Shown: piece by piece, positions 8,668-17,421 of the stretch
Numbering within the stretch: the stretch's first letter is position 1
Layout: each line of letters begins with the position of its first letter
From: UBA1715 sp036752345
GTDB lineage: Bacteria; Bacteroidota; Bacteroidia; Bacteroidales; UBA1715
Direction: 5' to 3'
Assembly (NCBI GenBank): GCA_036752345.1
Contig: DAIOSV010000008.1
Coordinates: forward strand, 1-53,748
Length of the DNA stretch: 53,748 nucleotides
Notes under the pieces: generated by a model
What the model saw: the letters and a program-made list of their open reading frames with translations, nothing else
What the model was told of the DNA's origin: nothing
The model's database searches: none
Made by a program: the position numbers and the translations under genes

Positions 8668-9690
8668 TTAGCGAATCAAGAATTTGTATTTATCAATATT
8701 CTTAAGAGCAATGCCTGTTCCTTGCGCTACTGAGTGCAATGGATCTTGAGCAACTTTGAACTTAATTCCGGTTTTGCGTTCCAAACGAAGATCAAGACCT
8801 TTCAACAAAGCACCACCACCGGTCAACCAAATACCGTCACGAGAAATATCAGCATACAATTCAGGAGGTGTTGCTTCCAATGCTGCTACTACTGCACTTT
8901 CTATTTGTGTTAACGGTTCTTCAAGCCATGCTGCCGTTTCTATGTGCGAAACGGGTATTTCCAATGGTTGCGCTGTTACTTGATGAGGACCACGTACAAT
9001 GTACTCTGCAGGTGGATTTTCAAGATCAGGAAGTGCTGAACCAACATGTATTTTGATTTCTTCTGCAGTACGTTCACCTACTTTTATGCTGTTGTTAGCA
9101 CGCAAAGCTTCTTGAATTTTTGCAGTGAAAACGTCGCCGGCTACTTTGATTGACTTGTCGCATACAATACCACCCAATGCAATGACTGCGATTTCTGTAG
9201 TACCACCGCCAATATCAACGATCATGTTTCCTTGCGCTTCTTCTACATTCAATCCTATGCCAATTGCTGCTGCCATTGGTTCATGAATCATGTACACCTC
9301 ACGACCACCTGCATTTTCTGCAGAGTCACGAACGGCACGAAGCTCAACTTCAGTACATCCTGAAGGAATACAAACCACGATTTTTAATGAAGGAGTAAAG
9401 AAACGTGATTTCTCTTCCATCATTTTTATTAAACCGCGAATCATCAATTCGGCGCAATTGAAATCGGCTATGACACCGTCTTTCATTGGGCGAACAACTT
9501 TTATACCAGGGTGAACACGTCCCATCATTTGACGCGCCTTCGTACCAATAGCGATTGCTTGGTTTGTATGAGTATCGAGTGCTACAATACTTGGTTCATC
9601 TACTACGACTTTGTCGTTTTGTATGATGATTGTATTTGCTGTCCCTAAGTCTATTGCAATTTCTTGTGAGAGAAATGAAAATAATTCCAT
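8668..9690 (-). CDS. mreB: Rod shape-determining protein MreB (bacterial actin)
   Basis: ATP-dependent actin homologue that forms membrane-associated filaments directing side-wall synthesis. Nucleotide-binding motifs are visible: phosphate-1 IDLGTANT (13-20), phosphate-2 DIGGGTTE (159-166) and the adenosine motif LTGGGALLKG near residue 290. Length 340 aa is standard. Only 13 bases separate it from purH upstream and from mreC downstream, so transcription probably starts at the purH promoter. Confidence 0.97.
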   Translation of the reverse strand: MELFSFLSQEIAIDLGTANTIIIQNDKVVVDEPSIVALDTHTNQAIAIGTKARQMMGRVHPGIKVVRPMKDGVIADFNCAELMIRGLIKMMEEKSRFFTPSLKIVVCIPSGCTEVELRAVRDSAENAGGREVYMIHEPMAAAIGIGLNVEEAQGNMIVDIGGGTTEIAVIALGGIVCDKSIKVAGDVFTAKIQEALRANNSIKVGERTAEEIKIHVGSALPDLENPPAEYIVRGPHQVTAQPLEIPVSHIETAAWLEEPLTQIESAVVAALEATPPELYADISRDGIWLTGGGALLKGLDLRLERKTGIKFKVAQDPLHSVAQGTGIALKNIDKYKFLIR

Positions 9691-9703
9691 GGGTATCTGT
9701 TTT

Positions 9704-11293
9704 TTAATGTTTAAAATGTCTTACTCCGGTAAACACCATTGCTATACCGAATTCGTTGCATGCATCAATTACTTCGGCATCACGAATGCTACCGCCTGGT
9801 TGAACAATGTATTTAATGCCACATTCGTTGCATACTTCTACACTGTCTTTGAATGGGAAAAATGCGTCGGAAATTAAAACTGATTCTTCCAATACACATC
9901 CTTTTTTCATATTGAAACGAGGAATTGACAAACGTTGTAAACTGTCTATTCTGTTTGGCTGTCCCATGCCTGCACCGGTTAACCAATATGAGCCATCGGC
10001 ATATTGAGAAACAATAGCCATTGAGTTGCTCTTAAGATATTTACATGCTTGTGTTCCGAATTTTGCAAGGTCAATTTGTTTTTCGGTAAATTGTTTTTTG
10101 GTCATTGGTTTGTATTCCATGTCCATGCCTTCGTCTTCGTCTTGAACAAGTAACCCGCCATTTACCGAACGATACATTTTTTCGCCTGTTTCTGCTGGTT
10201 TTATTGGTGTTACCAAAACACGCAAATTTTTCTTCTTTGCTAAAATTTCTTTTGCTTCCTCTGTGTATGAAGGAGCAATCATAATTTCAATGAATTTGCC
10301 TGAAAACCAATTTGCTAATTCAGCATCAACTTCGCAAGTAAAGCATACAATGCCTCCGTATGCACTTACCGGGTCGCCTGCCCAAGCCAATTCCAATGCT
10401 TTCATTGGAGTTTCGGCAACTGCAAGACCGCATGGATTTAAGTGCTTAACAACAGAAACGGCAACTTTGTTTTTGATGTTTGTTACTGCGTTGTATGCAT
10501 CACTTGCTGATTTCCATGCAGCATCGGCATCAAGCATGTTGTTGTAAGAAATTTCTTTTCCTTGTAAACAAGGCGAATTTGCCAACGTGTGCTCAAGTTT
10601 TGTATTAGCGAATGGATAGAACACCGCTTTTTGATGAGGATTCTCACCATAACGAAGTACTTTACCATCAGTCAAACTAATTTTTTCTGAACCTTCGTTT
10701 CCTTGATTGAAATAATTGAAGATTGCTGAATCGTAGTGTGAAGAAACGTTGAAAGCATCGCATGCGAAACTTTTACGATCTTCGATTGAACTTACACCTT
10801 TCTTTTCAGCCAAAAGAGTGTCAAGCTTTCCATATTGTTGTTTTGATGCAACAATAATTACATCATTGAAATTCTTTGCTGCTGCACGAATTAACGAAAT
10901 ACCACCGATATCGATTTTTTCTATAATATCTTGTTCAGCAGCACCTAATGCTACTGTTTGTTCAAATGGATATAAATCAACGATAACCAAGTCAATTTCC
11001 GGAATTTCATATTGAGCCATTTGCTCACGGTCTCCTTGGTTATCACGACGACCAAGAATTCCTCCGAAAACTTTTGGATGAAGTGTTTTAACTCGTCCAC
11101 CGAGAATTGATGGATACGTTGTTAAAGATTCCACAGCAGTTACTTTACAGCCTAATGATTCCAAAAAGGTCTGTGTTCCTCCTGTTGAATAAAATGTGAT
11201 TCCTAACTCTTTTAACTTCAATACGATGCTATCCAAGCCGTCCTTGTGATAGACCGAAATTAATGCTGATTTAATTTTTTTATCTGCGTGCAT
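9704..11293 (-). CDS. purH: Bifunctional AICAR formyltransferase / IMP cyclohydrolase
   Basis: Catalyses the last two steps of de novo IMP synthesis. The N-terminal cyclohydrolase domain (about 1-145, MGS-like fold) contains GGRVKTLHPKVFGG near 65-78. The C-terminal formyltransferase domain contains RYGENPHQ (214-221) and the catalytic Lys283-His284 in KHLNPCG. I chose the ATG at 11293 rather than the in-frame TTG at 11317: family N-termini begin close to this Met, and the TTG overlaps the predicted -7 box. The resulting 529 aa is typical. It heads the cell-shape operon, a conserved Bacteroidota arrangement. Confidence 0.95.
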   Translation of the reverse strand: MHADKKIKSALISVYHKDGLDSIVLKLKELGITFYSTGGTQTFLESLGCKVTAVESLTTYPSILGGRVKTLHPKVFGGILGRRDNQGDREQMAQYEIPEIDLVIVDLYPFEQTVALGAAEQDIIEKIDIGGISLIRAAAKNFNDVIIVASKQQYGKLDTLLAEKKGVSSIEDRKSFACDAFNVSSHYDSAIFNYFNQGNEGSEKISLTDGKVLRYGENPHQKAVFYPFANTKLEHTLANSPCLQGKEISYNNMLDADAAWKSASDAYNAVTNIKNKVAVSVVKHLNPCGLAVAETPMKALELAWAGDPVSAYGGIVCFTCEVDAELANWFSGKFIEIMIAPSYTEEAKEILAKKKNLRVLVTPIKPAETGEKMYRSVNGGLLVQDEDEGMDMEYKPMTKKQFTEKQIDLAKFGTQACKYLKSNSMAIVSQYADGSYWLTGAGMGQPNRIDSLQRLSIPRFNMKKGCVLEESVLISDAFFPFKDSVEVCNECGIKYIVQPGGSIRDAEVIDACNEFGIAMVFTGVRHFKH

Positions 11294-11314
11294 TGTTCTG
11301 TATTTTACCCCCAA

Positions 11315-11322
11315 CAAAAATA
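11315..11322 (-). promoter_or_regulatory. Putative -7 promoter box of the purH-mreBCD-mrdA-rodA operon
   Basis: TATTTTTG on the minus strand matches TAnnTTTG and lies 21 bases upstream of the chosen purH ATG. No convincing -33 motif is seen. It would drive six genes. Confidence 0.5.
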
Positions 11323-11337
11323 TAATTTTCTCTTAAC

Positions 11338-12336
11338 TTATTTTGTGTTAAAAACATATTTCCTCACATAAATATTTGAACCGACCTCTAATATGTTTTC
11401 TACATTGGATCTGTTGATTCCTGCCAACCGCACTGCCCGCATTCCGTACAACTGACTTATTGTATAGAATGTTTCACCTTCACGAACGGTGTGCGTCATG
11501 TATTTGCTTGACGCCCGCAATGATTTATATTCAATATACACCATTGTTCCTTCTGGTAAATTTTGTCCGGCTTTGAAGTCGTTCATGTCATACAATTTCC
11601 ACATAGGTATGCTAAACTTGCGTGATACCGTGTACATAGTCTCTCCTTTATCAAGAACAACGAACTTTTTGCCATTGTTTTTGTACACGTTTTTGCCGTG
11701 CTTGATAGCAATTGGTTCATTCATCCATGGTGTAGGAGGCTCTATGGTTGGTTTTGGAGCTTCTACATTTACCACTTTAGCTTGTTGTTCTTCTTCAGGC
11801 GTTTTCTTATCAAACATCGTTGGCGACATTGCATCGTATGCCTGCAATTGATTGTCTTCAATTATTTTGATGAGCATTTTTGGATAATCGGGATTGGTAG
11901 CATAGCCGGCGCGTTTCAAACCATACGCCCATGAAACATAATCACCTTTATCAAATTCGAACAAGAATGCATATCGTTGACCGTTTCGTAAAAAATTTGA
12001 ATGGTCTACATACGAATCATACACTTGATCGTACACGCGAAAACATTCGCCTTTGTCATCATCGTCGTAATAATATCGTTTGCCTTGCCATGTGCTGTGG
12101 CACTTGATTCCAAAATGATTATTTGATGCTATGGAAAGCTCGCTGTTTCCATTATCTGATTCCAAACAAGCTTGCGCTAATGTGATACTTGCCGGAATTC
12201 CTGTTCGTTGCATTTCGTTTACGGCAAGTTTTGCATATTTTGCAATATATTCACTTCGCGTCATTTTCGCATTTTGGGCAAACGTAAGTGTGCTAATGCA
12301 ACACAATAGTAAAAGGGAAGAGAAAATTCTTTTCAT
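11338..12336 (-). CDS. Secreted glucosaminidase-type peptidoglycan hydrolase with two LysM domains
   Basis: Predicted to cleave glycan strands of peptidoglycan. The signal peptide covers about residues 1-20 (cleavage after TFA). A glucosaminidase/FlgJ-like domain (about 28-175) carries the candidate catalytic Glu59 in ACLESDNG and the segment NNHFGIKCH. After a Pro/Glu-rich linker come two LysM peptidoglycan-binding domains (about 225-268 and 285-330). The ATG at 12336 is preferred over a TTG at 12372 because it starts directly at the signal peptide. Monocistronic, with a -7 box upstream. Confidence 0.9.
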   Translation of the reverse strand: MKRIFSSLLLLCCISTLTFAQNAKMTRSEYIAKYAKLAVNEMQRTGIPASITLAQACLESDNGNSELSIASNNHFGIKCHSTWQGKRYYYDDDDKGECFRVYDQVYDSYVDHSNFLRNGQRYAFLFEFDKGDYVSWAYGLKRAGYATNPDYPKMLIKIIEDNQLQAYDAMSPTMFDKKTPEEEQQAKVVNVEAPKPTIEPPTPWMNEPIAIKHGKNVYKNNGKKFVVLDKGETMYTVSRKFSIPMWKLYDMNDFKAGQNLPEGTMVYIEYKSLRASSKYMTHTVREGETFYTISQLYGMRAVRLAGINRSNVENILEVGSNIYVRKYVFNTK

Positions 12337-12369
12337 TTGACGCAGAATGTTATTATATAATGACGCTTT

Positions 12370-12377
12370 CAAAATTA
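12370..12377 (-). promoter_or_regulatory. Putative -7 promoter box of the LysM glucosaminidase gene
   Basis: TAATTTTG on the minus strand fits TAnnTTTG, 33 bases upstream of the chosen ATG. The weak TTG start at 12372 falls inside this box, which further disfavours that start. No clear -33 element. Confidence 0.45.
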
Positions 12378-12395
12378 CTATTGATAGTTAATTTA

Positions 12396-13076
12396 TTAGA
12401 GCATTTTTTCAAAATCTTTCCACAAGTTATCATCAGGCACAGGAGCCACTACTGATATGGTTTCCTTTGTGATTGGATGAAAAAATTCGACTGAACGTGC
12501 ATGAAGCGAAATTCCACCATCTTTGTTGCTTCGTGGAGCTCCATATTTTAAGTCGCCTTTAATGGCACAATCAATGTTTGCTAACTGACAACGTATTTGA
12601 TGATGCCGGCCTGTATGTAGGTCTATTTCAAGCAAATGATAATTATCAGACGAAGCAATAAGCTTGTATGTCAAACTTGCTTCTTTTGCTTCTTTGTCGT
12701 CTTTTTTGCAAACGTATGATTTATTTGTTTTTGGATCACGACGAATATAATCAGTCAACGTGTCTGATTCCTTTGGTGGACGATTTTTAACGATTACCCA
12801 ATATTTCTTTTTGACTTCTTTGGAACGAAATTGTTCGTTGAGTCGAGTTAACGCTTTACTCGTACGCGCAAAGATTACCACGCCACTTACCGGACGGTCT
12901 ATTCGATGCACGGCATTGAGAAAAACTGCGCCTGGTTTTTTACATTTGATTTTAATATACTGCTTAGCCAAATCTTCAAGTGCCATATCGCCCGTATTGT
13001 CGGGTTGTACAAGCATATTGTTAGGCTTATTTACCACTAGCAAGTGGTTATCTTCATAAAGAACAGGAAAATCCAT
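12396..13076 (-). CDS. RluA-family RNA pseudouridine synthase
   Basis: Isomerises specific uridines in rRNA or tRNA to pseudouridine. The catalytic motif HRIDRPVSG is present with Asp60 as the nucleophile, followed by the GRHHQIRCQLA motif. At 226 residues it lacks the N-terminal S4 domain, resembling the RluA/TruC-like short forms, so its RNA target cannot be assigned. Its ATG overlaps the panB stop by one base (TAATG), pointing to translational coupling. Confidence 0.92.
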   Translation of the reverse strand: MDFPVLYEDNHLLVVNKPNNMLVQPDNTGDMALEDLAKQYIKIKCKKPGAVFLNAVHRIDRPVSGVVIFARTSKALTRLNEQFRSKEVKKKYWVIVKNRPPKESDTLTDYIRRDPKTNKSYVCKKDDKEAKEASLTYKLIASSDNYHLLEIDLHTGRHHQIRCQLANIDCAIKGDLKYGAPRSNKDGGISLHARSVEFFHPITKETISVVAPVPDDNLWKDFEKML

Positions 13077-13900
13077 TAGTATTGCTCTTTTTCGTTAGGA
13101 AAATCACCCGATTTCACATCGGCTACGTAATTGTTTACCGATTTTGTAATTGTAGTAGCAAGATGTGCATATTCACGTACAAAACGTGGCATTTTCATAG
13201 TTGACATACCAAGCATATCGCTCACTACAAGCACTTGCCCGTCGGTACCGCGGCCGCCACCGATTCCTATGGTAGGAATTGACAATTCTTTGGAAACGCG
13301 AGTGGCAAGAGCTGCTGGTATTTTTTCCAACACAATTGCAAAACAGCCAGCTTCTTCAAGCACATGTGCGTCTGACACAAGTTTTGCAGCTTCGGCTTCG
13401 TCGGTAGCACGCACCACATATGTCCCGAATTTATTGATTGACTGCGGCGTAAGTCCTAAATGACCACACACAGGAATACCGGAATCTATAATTTTTTTAA
13501 CTGTTTCTACTATTTCCACACCACCCTCAAGTTTGAGTGCATCACACCCTGTTTCTTGCATGATTCGAATGGCATTTTTCACTCCTTCGGTTGCATTTAC
13601 CTGATAGGTACCAAAAGGCATGTCGCAGATAACCAAGGCACGCTCTACAGCACGTGTAACTGAGCGGGCATGGTAAATCATTTGATCAATAGTGATAGGT
13701 AATGTGGTAATGTTTCCGGCCATCACATTTGACGCAGAGTCGCCAACCAAAATACTATCTACACCGGCTTTGTCAACCAAACGAGCCATAGTAAAATCGT
13801 ACGAGGTAAGCATTGAAATTTTTTCACCGCGCGCTTTCATCTCTTTAAAGCGATGAGTAGTCACCTTGCGGGTATCGGCAACATTGTACTTCATATACAT
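13076..13900 (-). CDS. panB: 3-methyl-2-oxobutanoate hydroxymethyltransferase
   Basis: First committed step of pantothenate/CoA synthesis: transfers hydroxymethyl from methylene-tetrahydrofolate to ketoisovalerate. The hallmark segment LTSYDFTMARL (31-41) and the Mg-binding LVGDSASNVM (51-60, Asp54) are intact, as is the C-terminal IGIGGG motif. Length 274 aa is standard. A second Met two codons in (13894) could also be the start. It is cotranscribed with the downstream pseudouridine synthase. No panC or panD is present nearby. Confidence 0.96.
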   Translation of the reverse strand: MYMKYNVADTRKVTTHRFKEMKARGEKISMLTSYDFTMARLVDKAGVDSILVGDSASNVMAGNITTLPITIDQMIYHARSVTRAVERALVICDMPFGTYQVNATEGVKNAIRIMQETGCDALKLEGGVEIVETVKKIIDSGIPVCGHLGLTPQSINKFGTYVVRATDEAEAAKLVSDAHVLEEAGCFAIVLEKIPAALATRVSKELSIPTIGIGGGRGTDGQVLVVSDMLGMSTMKMPRFVREYAHLATTITKSVNNYVADVKSGDFPNEKEQY

Positions 13901-13918
13901 CTGTATTTTTTACGTGCA

Positions 13919-13926
13919 CAAAGGTA
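13919..13926 (-). promoter_or_regulatory. Putative -7 promoter box of panB
   Basis: TACCTTTG on the minus strand, 18 bases upstream of the panB ATG. It has the same sequence as the -7 boxes of the flippase, leuS, sufS and pyrE genes. No clear -33 motif. Confidence 0.5.
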
Positions 13927-14068
13927 TAAATAATTGAAACGGAATGTGTAGAAAAGAAAAAAATGCGACTAATAAGCTGGAAATTTTGCAATTGACTCTC
14001 GGTGAAATGAAAAAAACTTTTTGAGTCGAACTGTTAAGATAAGGGTAAAAACTTTTTTCCAGCATTTT

Positions 14069-14097
14069 TTTGACATTTCATATTTCAACTACCTTTG
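14069..14097 (+). promoter_or_regulatory. Promoter of the flippase gene with both -33 and -7 elements
   Basis: TTTG at 14069-14072 and TACCTTTG at 14090-14097 are separated by 17 bp, close to the Bacteroidota promoter arrangement. The implied start of transcription (about 14104) lies 10 bases before the ATG at 14114, which supports that start codon over the longer TTG reading at 14021. Confidence 0.65.
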
Positions 14098-14113
14098 CCT
14101 AAAATATTTAGTT

Positions 14114-15610
14114 ATGGGAATACTGAAAAAACTTGTGGGTCAAACTGCTATTTATGGCATGAGTACTATCATTGGGCGTTTTCTGAACTTTATGCTTGTG
14201 CCGCTCTATACGCGTTATTTTTCACAAGCAGAGTATGGTGTAGTTACCGAATTGTATAGCTACACGGTATTTCTCATGATTTTCCTTACGTATGGTATGG
14301 AAACCGGATTTTTCCGTTTTATGCAAAACAAAGACGATGAGCCGAAGGTGTTTTCCACCATTATGACGAGTCTTTTTACCTCTTCGTTTGTATTTATTGG
14401 TATTATTTTATTATTTCTGTCCCCAATTTCCAATACTATAGGCTACGGACAATATCAAGATTTTATTATGATAATGGCTATCATTATTGGACTTGATGCC
14501 TTTACCAGCGTGCCGTTTGCAAAACTGCGTTACGAAAACAAAGCAGTAAAATTTGCCACAATCAAACTTATTAATATAGGTGTAAACATTGGATTGAATT
14601 TACTATTCATTATAGTATTGCCAAAAATGGCAGAAACAAGTTCAAACCTATGGTTGATAGAAAACTTCTCTACACCAAATGTTGCTTCTATTTTTATTTC
14701 AAACTTGGTAGCAAGTGTAATTACACTATTGTTGCTCTTGCCCGACATTTTCAAATCGCCTAAAGGTTTTGATTATGCTCTGCTCAAACGAATACTTTCA
14801 TACTCGTGGCCACTGCTTATTTCGGGACTTGCCGGCAGTATCAATGAGGTGTACGACCGTATTTCTCTTCGTTATTTTCTGACCATTCCCGATGGTGCCG
14901 ATGCATCACAATATATATTGTCACAAGTGGGTGTTTATGGTGCTAATTATAAATTAGCTATGATTATTTCATTATTTAACCAAGCATTCCGTTTTGCAGC
15001 TGAACCATTGTTTTTCTCTCGCATGAAATCAACCGATTCGCGACAAACATATGCCAAAATTATGAACTACTACACGGTATTTACTCTTATTGTATTTTTA
15101 GGCATTATGCTTTTCATGAATTTCTTCAAACACTTTATTGGAAAAGACTTTCACGATGGTTTGAATGTGGTTCCTATTCTTTTAATGGCAAACATATTCT
15201 TAGGTGTTGTATTCAATCTTTCGTTCTGGTACAAAGTTGCTAACAAAACCAGAATTGGAATATGGATAACTGGCGCTGGTGCTGTCATTACATTAGGAAT
15301 TAACATGGCATTTGTACCTACATACGGATATGTAGCATGCGCTTGGGCTACGCTCGCATGTTATGTGTTAATGTCAGTATTGTCATACGTTCTTTGCCAA
15401 AAATACTATGGCATTCCTTACAAAATAGGCACACTTGCTTGTTATTTTGTATTAGCTTTTGCTTTTTACTTTATCAACAACCACCTTTCAATAGACTCTG
15501 TAACAATTTCTTATAGCGTAAAAGCCTTACTTATGCTCGTATTTATAGGTGCAACCTGTGGTAATGAATATAGGTTGGCGAAGAAAGAAAAAATTTCATC
15601 TGTTAACTAA
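14114..15610 (+). CDS. Polysaccharide biosynthesis (Wzx/MATE-like) flippase
   Basis: Integral membrane protein of the MOP exporter superfamily, likely moving a lipid-linked saccharide across the inner membrane. Many hydrophobic spans fill the 498 residues, and the N-terminus (LKKLVGQTAIYGMSTIIGRF) is typical of oligosaccharide flippases. The start at 14114 is chosen because the N-terminus then aligns with the family and the promoter lies inside the longer TTG reading. It is monocistronic: a strong hairpin follows. It is the first gene of the long plus-strand block, divergent from panB. The substrate is unknown. Confidence 0.88.
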   Translation: MGILKKLVGQTAIYGMSTIIGRFLNFMLVPLYTRYFSQAEYGVVTELYSYTVFLMIFLTYGMETGFFRFMQNKDDEPKVFSTIMTSLFTSSFVFIGIILLFLSPISNTIGYGQYQDFIMIMAIIIGLDAFTSVPFAKLRYENKAVKFATIKLINIGVNIGLNLLFIIVLPKMAETSSNLWLIENFSTPNVASIFISNLVASVITLLLLLPDIFKSPKGFDYALLKRILSYSWPLLISGLAGSINEVYDRISLRYFLTIPDGADASQYILSQVGVYGANYKLAMIISLFNQAFRFAAEPLFFSRMKSTDSRQTYAKIMNYYTVFTLIVFLGIMLFMNFFKHFIGKDFHDGLNVVPILLMANIFLGVVFNLSFWYKVANKTRIGIWITGAGAVITLGINMAFVPTYGYVACAWATLACYVLMSVLSYVLCQKYYGIPYKIGTLACYFVLAFAFYFINNHLSIDSVTISYSVKALLMLVFIGATCGNEYRLAKKEKISSVN

Positions 15611-15649
15611 TTTGTTAAATTCTGTTAATAACGGTGGAAAACTCGTGGG

Positions 15650-15690
15650 AAAAATTCCAATTATTTTTGAATAAAAAAATTGGAATTTTT
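15650..15690 (+). terminator. Terminator hairpin downstream of the flippase gene
   Basis: Perfect 13-bp inverted repeat, AAAAATTCCAATT (15650-15662) and its complement (15678-15690), with a 15-base loop and ending in TTTTT. It begins 39 bases after the flippase stop. Confidence 0.75.
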
Positions 15691-16104
15691 AAAAAATCGT
15701 ACTGTAAGCAAAAAATTCACTTTAACAAAAAAAGTTTTGATTTTGGTTTACTTTTTTTAAACATCAAAACTAACACCTTTTTGAAAGAAAAAAAATTAAC
15801 TACTTGCTGTGAAGTTAAAAATGTGAAGAATGTTAATAAAACTATATTGCCACTGATTTTCATGGAGTTAAATAATTGAAAACTTGTTGATATCTGGGTA
15901 TTAAAATAGAAATTCTGTTTACAACAAGAAATTCAAAAAAAAATTAGCAACCAATTAACAGTACATAATCATCATCATTCTTTTTTTTAAAATTAATTAA
16001 ATAAAAAATATATAATGATGAACTAAAAATTGGTTTATTAAAATTGACAGCAATAAATCTATAATTCAAAAAATAGTAATACTTTTCCGGTAAAATAAAA
16101 TTCA
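15691..16104. other. Very A+T-rich intergenic stretch before dut
   Basis: A hand count over 15661-16080 gives 84 G or C in 420 bases (20%), far below the flanking genes. No gene is supported: an 81-codon open frame (15634-15879) has low-complexity Lys/Asn/Phe-rich composition and runs through the hairpin. TGTTAATAA-like words recur (15622 and 15831), but there is no perfect DnaA box. A one-mismatch -7 box, TACTTTTC at 16080-16087, lies just upstream of dut. Confidence 0.6.
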
Positions 16105-16539
16105 ATGAAAGTATACATCGTAAATAAATCAAAACACGCACTCCCTGCTTATTCTACGGCTTATTCGGCAGGAATGGATTTGCGAGCAAATATAGATGAG
16201 CCAATTGTATTAGCACCTATGCAACGTGCTATGGTTCCAACAGGAATTTTCATAGAATTACCTGAAGGTTATGAAGCTCAAATAAGACCTCGTAGTGGTT
16301 TAGCAGCTAAATTTGGTGTTACGGTTTTAAATTCACCCGGAACAATTGATGCTGATTATCGTGGAGAAATAAAAGCAATTTTGATAAATCTTTCGAATGA
16401 AACATTTACAATCAACGATGGAGAACGCATTTGTCAAATGGTAATTGCTGAATATGCAAAAGCTGAATTAATTGAAGTTAAAGAACTTTCTGAAACCGTA
16501 CGTGGCGAGGGAGGATTTGGACATACAGGTGTTAAATAA
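16105..16539 (+). CDS. dut: Deoxyuridine 5'-triphosphate nucleotidohydrolase (dUTPase)
   Basis: Hydrolyses dUTP to dUMP and pyrophosphate, keeping uracil out of DNA. Trimeric dUTPase motifs are complete: AGMDLRA (22-28), RPRSG (61-65), the catalytic-Asp motif IDADYRG (81-87, Asp83) and the C-terminal P-loop-like RGEGGFGHTG (133-142). Length 144 aa is standard. It starts a run of closely spaced plus-strand genes reaching to DUF4175, an order I recognise from other Bacteroidales. Confidence 0.97.
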   Translation: MKVYIVNKSKHALPAYSTAYSAGMDLRANIDEPIVLAPMQRAMVPTGIFIELPEGYEAQIRPRSGLAAKFGVTVLNSPGTIDADYRGEIKAILINLSNETFTINDGERICQMVIAEYAKAELIEVKELSETVRGEGGFGHTGVK

Positions 16540-16560
16540 TAATAAAAAATTAAATAAGAA

Positions 16561-17421
16561 ATGAAATTAATAATTCCAATGGCTGGAATGGGAAAGCGTA
16601 TGCGTCCGCACACTTTGTCTATTCCAAAACCTTTAATTCCAGTAGCAGGCAAACCAATAGTACAGCGTTTAGTAGAGGATATTGCAAAAGTTTGCATGCA
16701 ACGTATTGAAGAAATTTCATTTATTATACATCCAAGTTTTGGAAAAGAAGTAGAAAAAATGCTTTTAGACATTGCTTCATCATTGGGAGCAATTGGAAAA
16801 ATTTGTTATCAAGAAGAGCCAAAAGGTACAGCACATGCTATTTTATGTGCATCTACTACACTTTCAGGAAACGTTATTGTGGCTTTTGCCGACACACTGT
16901 TTGTAGCAGATTTTAATCTTGATACTTCTAAAGATTCAATTATTTGGGTAAAACAAGTTGAAGATCCATCAGCTTTTGGAGTTGTGAAACTTAATGAAGA
17001 AGGATTAATCACTGAATTTGTTGAAAAACCAAAAGAGTTTATTTCAGATTTGGCAATTATAGGAATTTATTATTTCAAAGACGGTAGAAATCTTCGTGCN
17101 NNNNNNNNNNNNNNNNNNNNNNNNNNNNNNNNNNNNNNNNNNNNNNNNNNNNNNNNNNNNNNNNNNNNNNNNNNNNNNNNNNNNNNNNNNNNNNNNNNNT
17201 GCTGTATTGCTGATGGTGTAAAAATTACCAATTCAGTAGTAGGACCGTATGTTTCAGTAGGTAAAGATTCAGTAATTTCAAATTCAGTAATTTCAAATTC
17301 TATTGTACAAACCAAAACAACTCTGAAAAATGAGGTAATGACAAATTCTATGGTTGGCAATTCTGTTTCAATAGAGAAGAAAATTGACGAATATAGTGTT
17401 GGTGATTATAACCAGTTGTAA
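16561..17421 (+). CDS. Sugar-phosphate nucleotidyltransferase, interrupted by an assembly gap
   Basis: NDP-sugar pyrophosphorylase family: makes a nucleotide-activated sugar from NTP and sugar-1-phosphate. The N-terminal Rossmann-like domain carries the signature MAGMGKRMRPHT (7-18) and the PKPLIPVAGKP segment (22-32). The C-terminus has hexapeptide repeats (SVVGPYVSVGKDSVISNSVI), a left-handed beta-helix. Exactly 100 N replace the middle (17100-17199). The frame stays open only because 100 N happens to fit. The missing part in relatives is longer than 33 residues, so the true length is unknown. The nucleotide and sugar specificity cannot be determined. Confidence 0.85.
   Translation: MKLIIPMAGMGKRMRPHTLSIPKPLIPVAGKPIVQRLVEDIAKVCMQRIEEISFIIHPSFGKEVEKMLLDIASSLGAIGKICYQEEPKGTAHAILCASTTLSGNVIVAFADTLFVADFNLDTSKDSIIWVKQVEDPSAFGVVKLNEEGLITEFVEKPKEFISDLAIIGIYYFKDGRNLRXXXXXXXXXXXXXXXXXXXXXXXXXXXXXXXXXXCCIADGVKITNSVVGPYVSVGKDSVISNSVISNSIVQTKTTLKNEVMTNSMVGNSVSIEKKIDEYSVGDYNQL
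17100..17199. other. Scaffold gap of 100 N
   Basis: Exactly 100 consecutive N, the usual placeholder for a gap of unknown size. It falls inside the nucleotidyltransferase gene between the catalytic and hexapeptide-repeat domains. Confidence 0.99.

Noticed and set aside
14021..14113. N-terminal extension of the flippase from a TTG start
   Set aside because: The extension covers the promoter elements at 14069-14097 and does not fit the family N-terminus; the ATG at 14114 is better.
15634..15879. 81-codon open frame in the A+T-rich intergenic stretch
   Set aside because: Low-complexity Lys/Asn/Phe-rich translation, overlaps a 13-bp terminator hairpin, no similarity; the frame is open because of base composition.
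15620..15900. DnaA boxes in the A+T-rich region
   Set aside because: Best words (TGTTAATAA twice, TGTTGATAT, GGTGGAAAA) each have two mismatches to TGTGGATAA, expected by chance in such sequence; kept only as weak context for the origin hypothesis.
17100..17199. Continuous in-frame protein through the N run
   Set aside because: The 100 N is a placeholder of unknown true size, so the frame and length across it carry no information.
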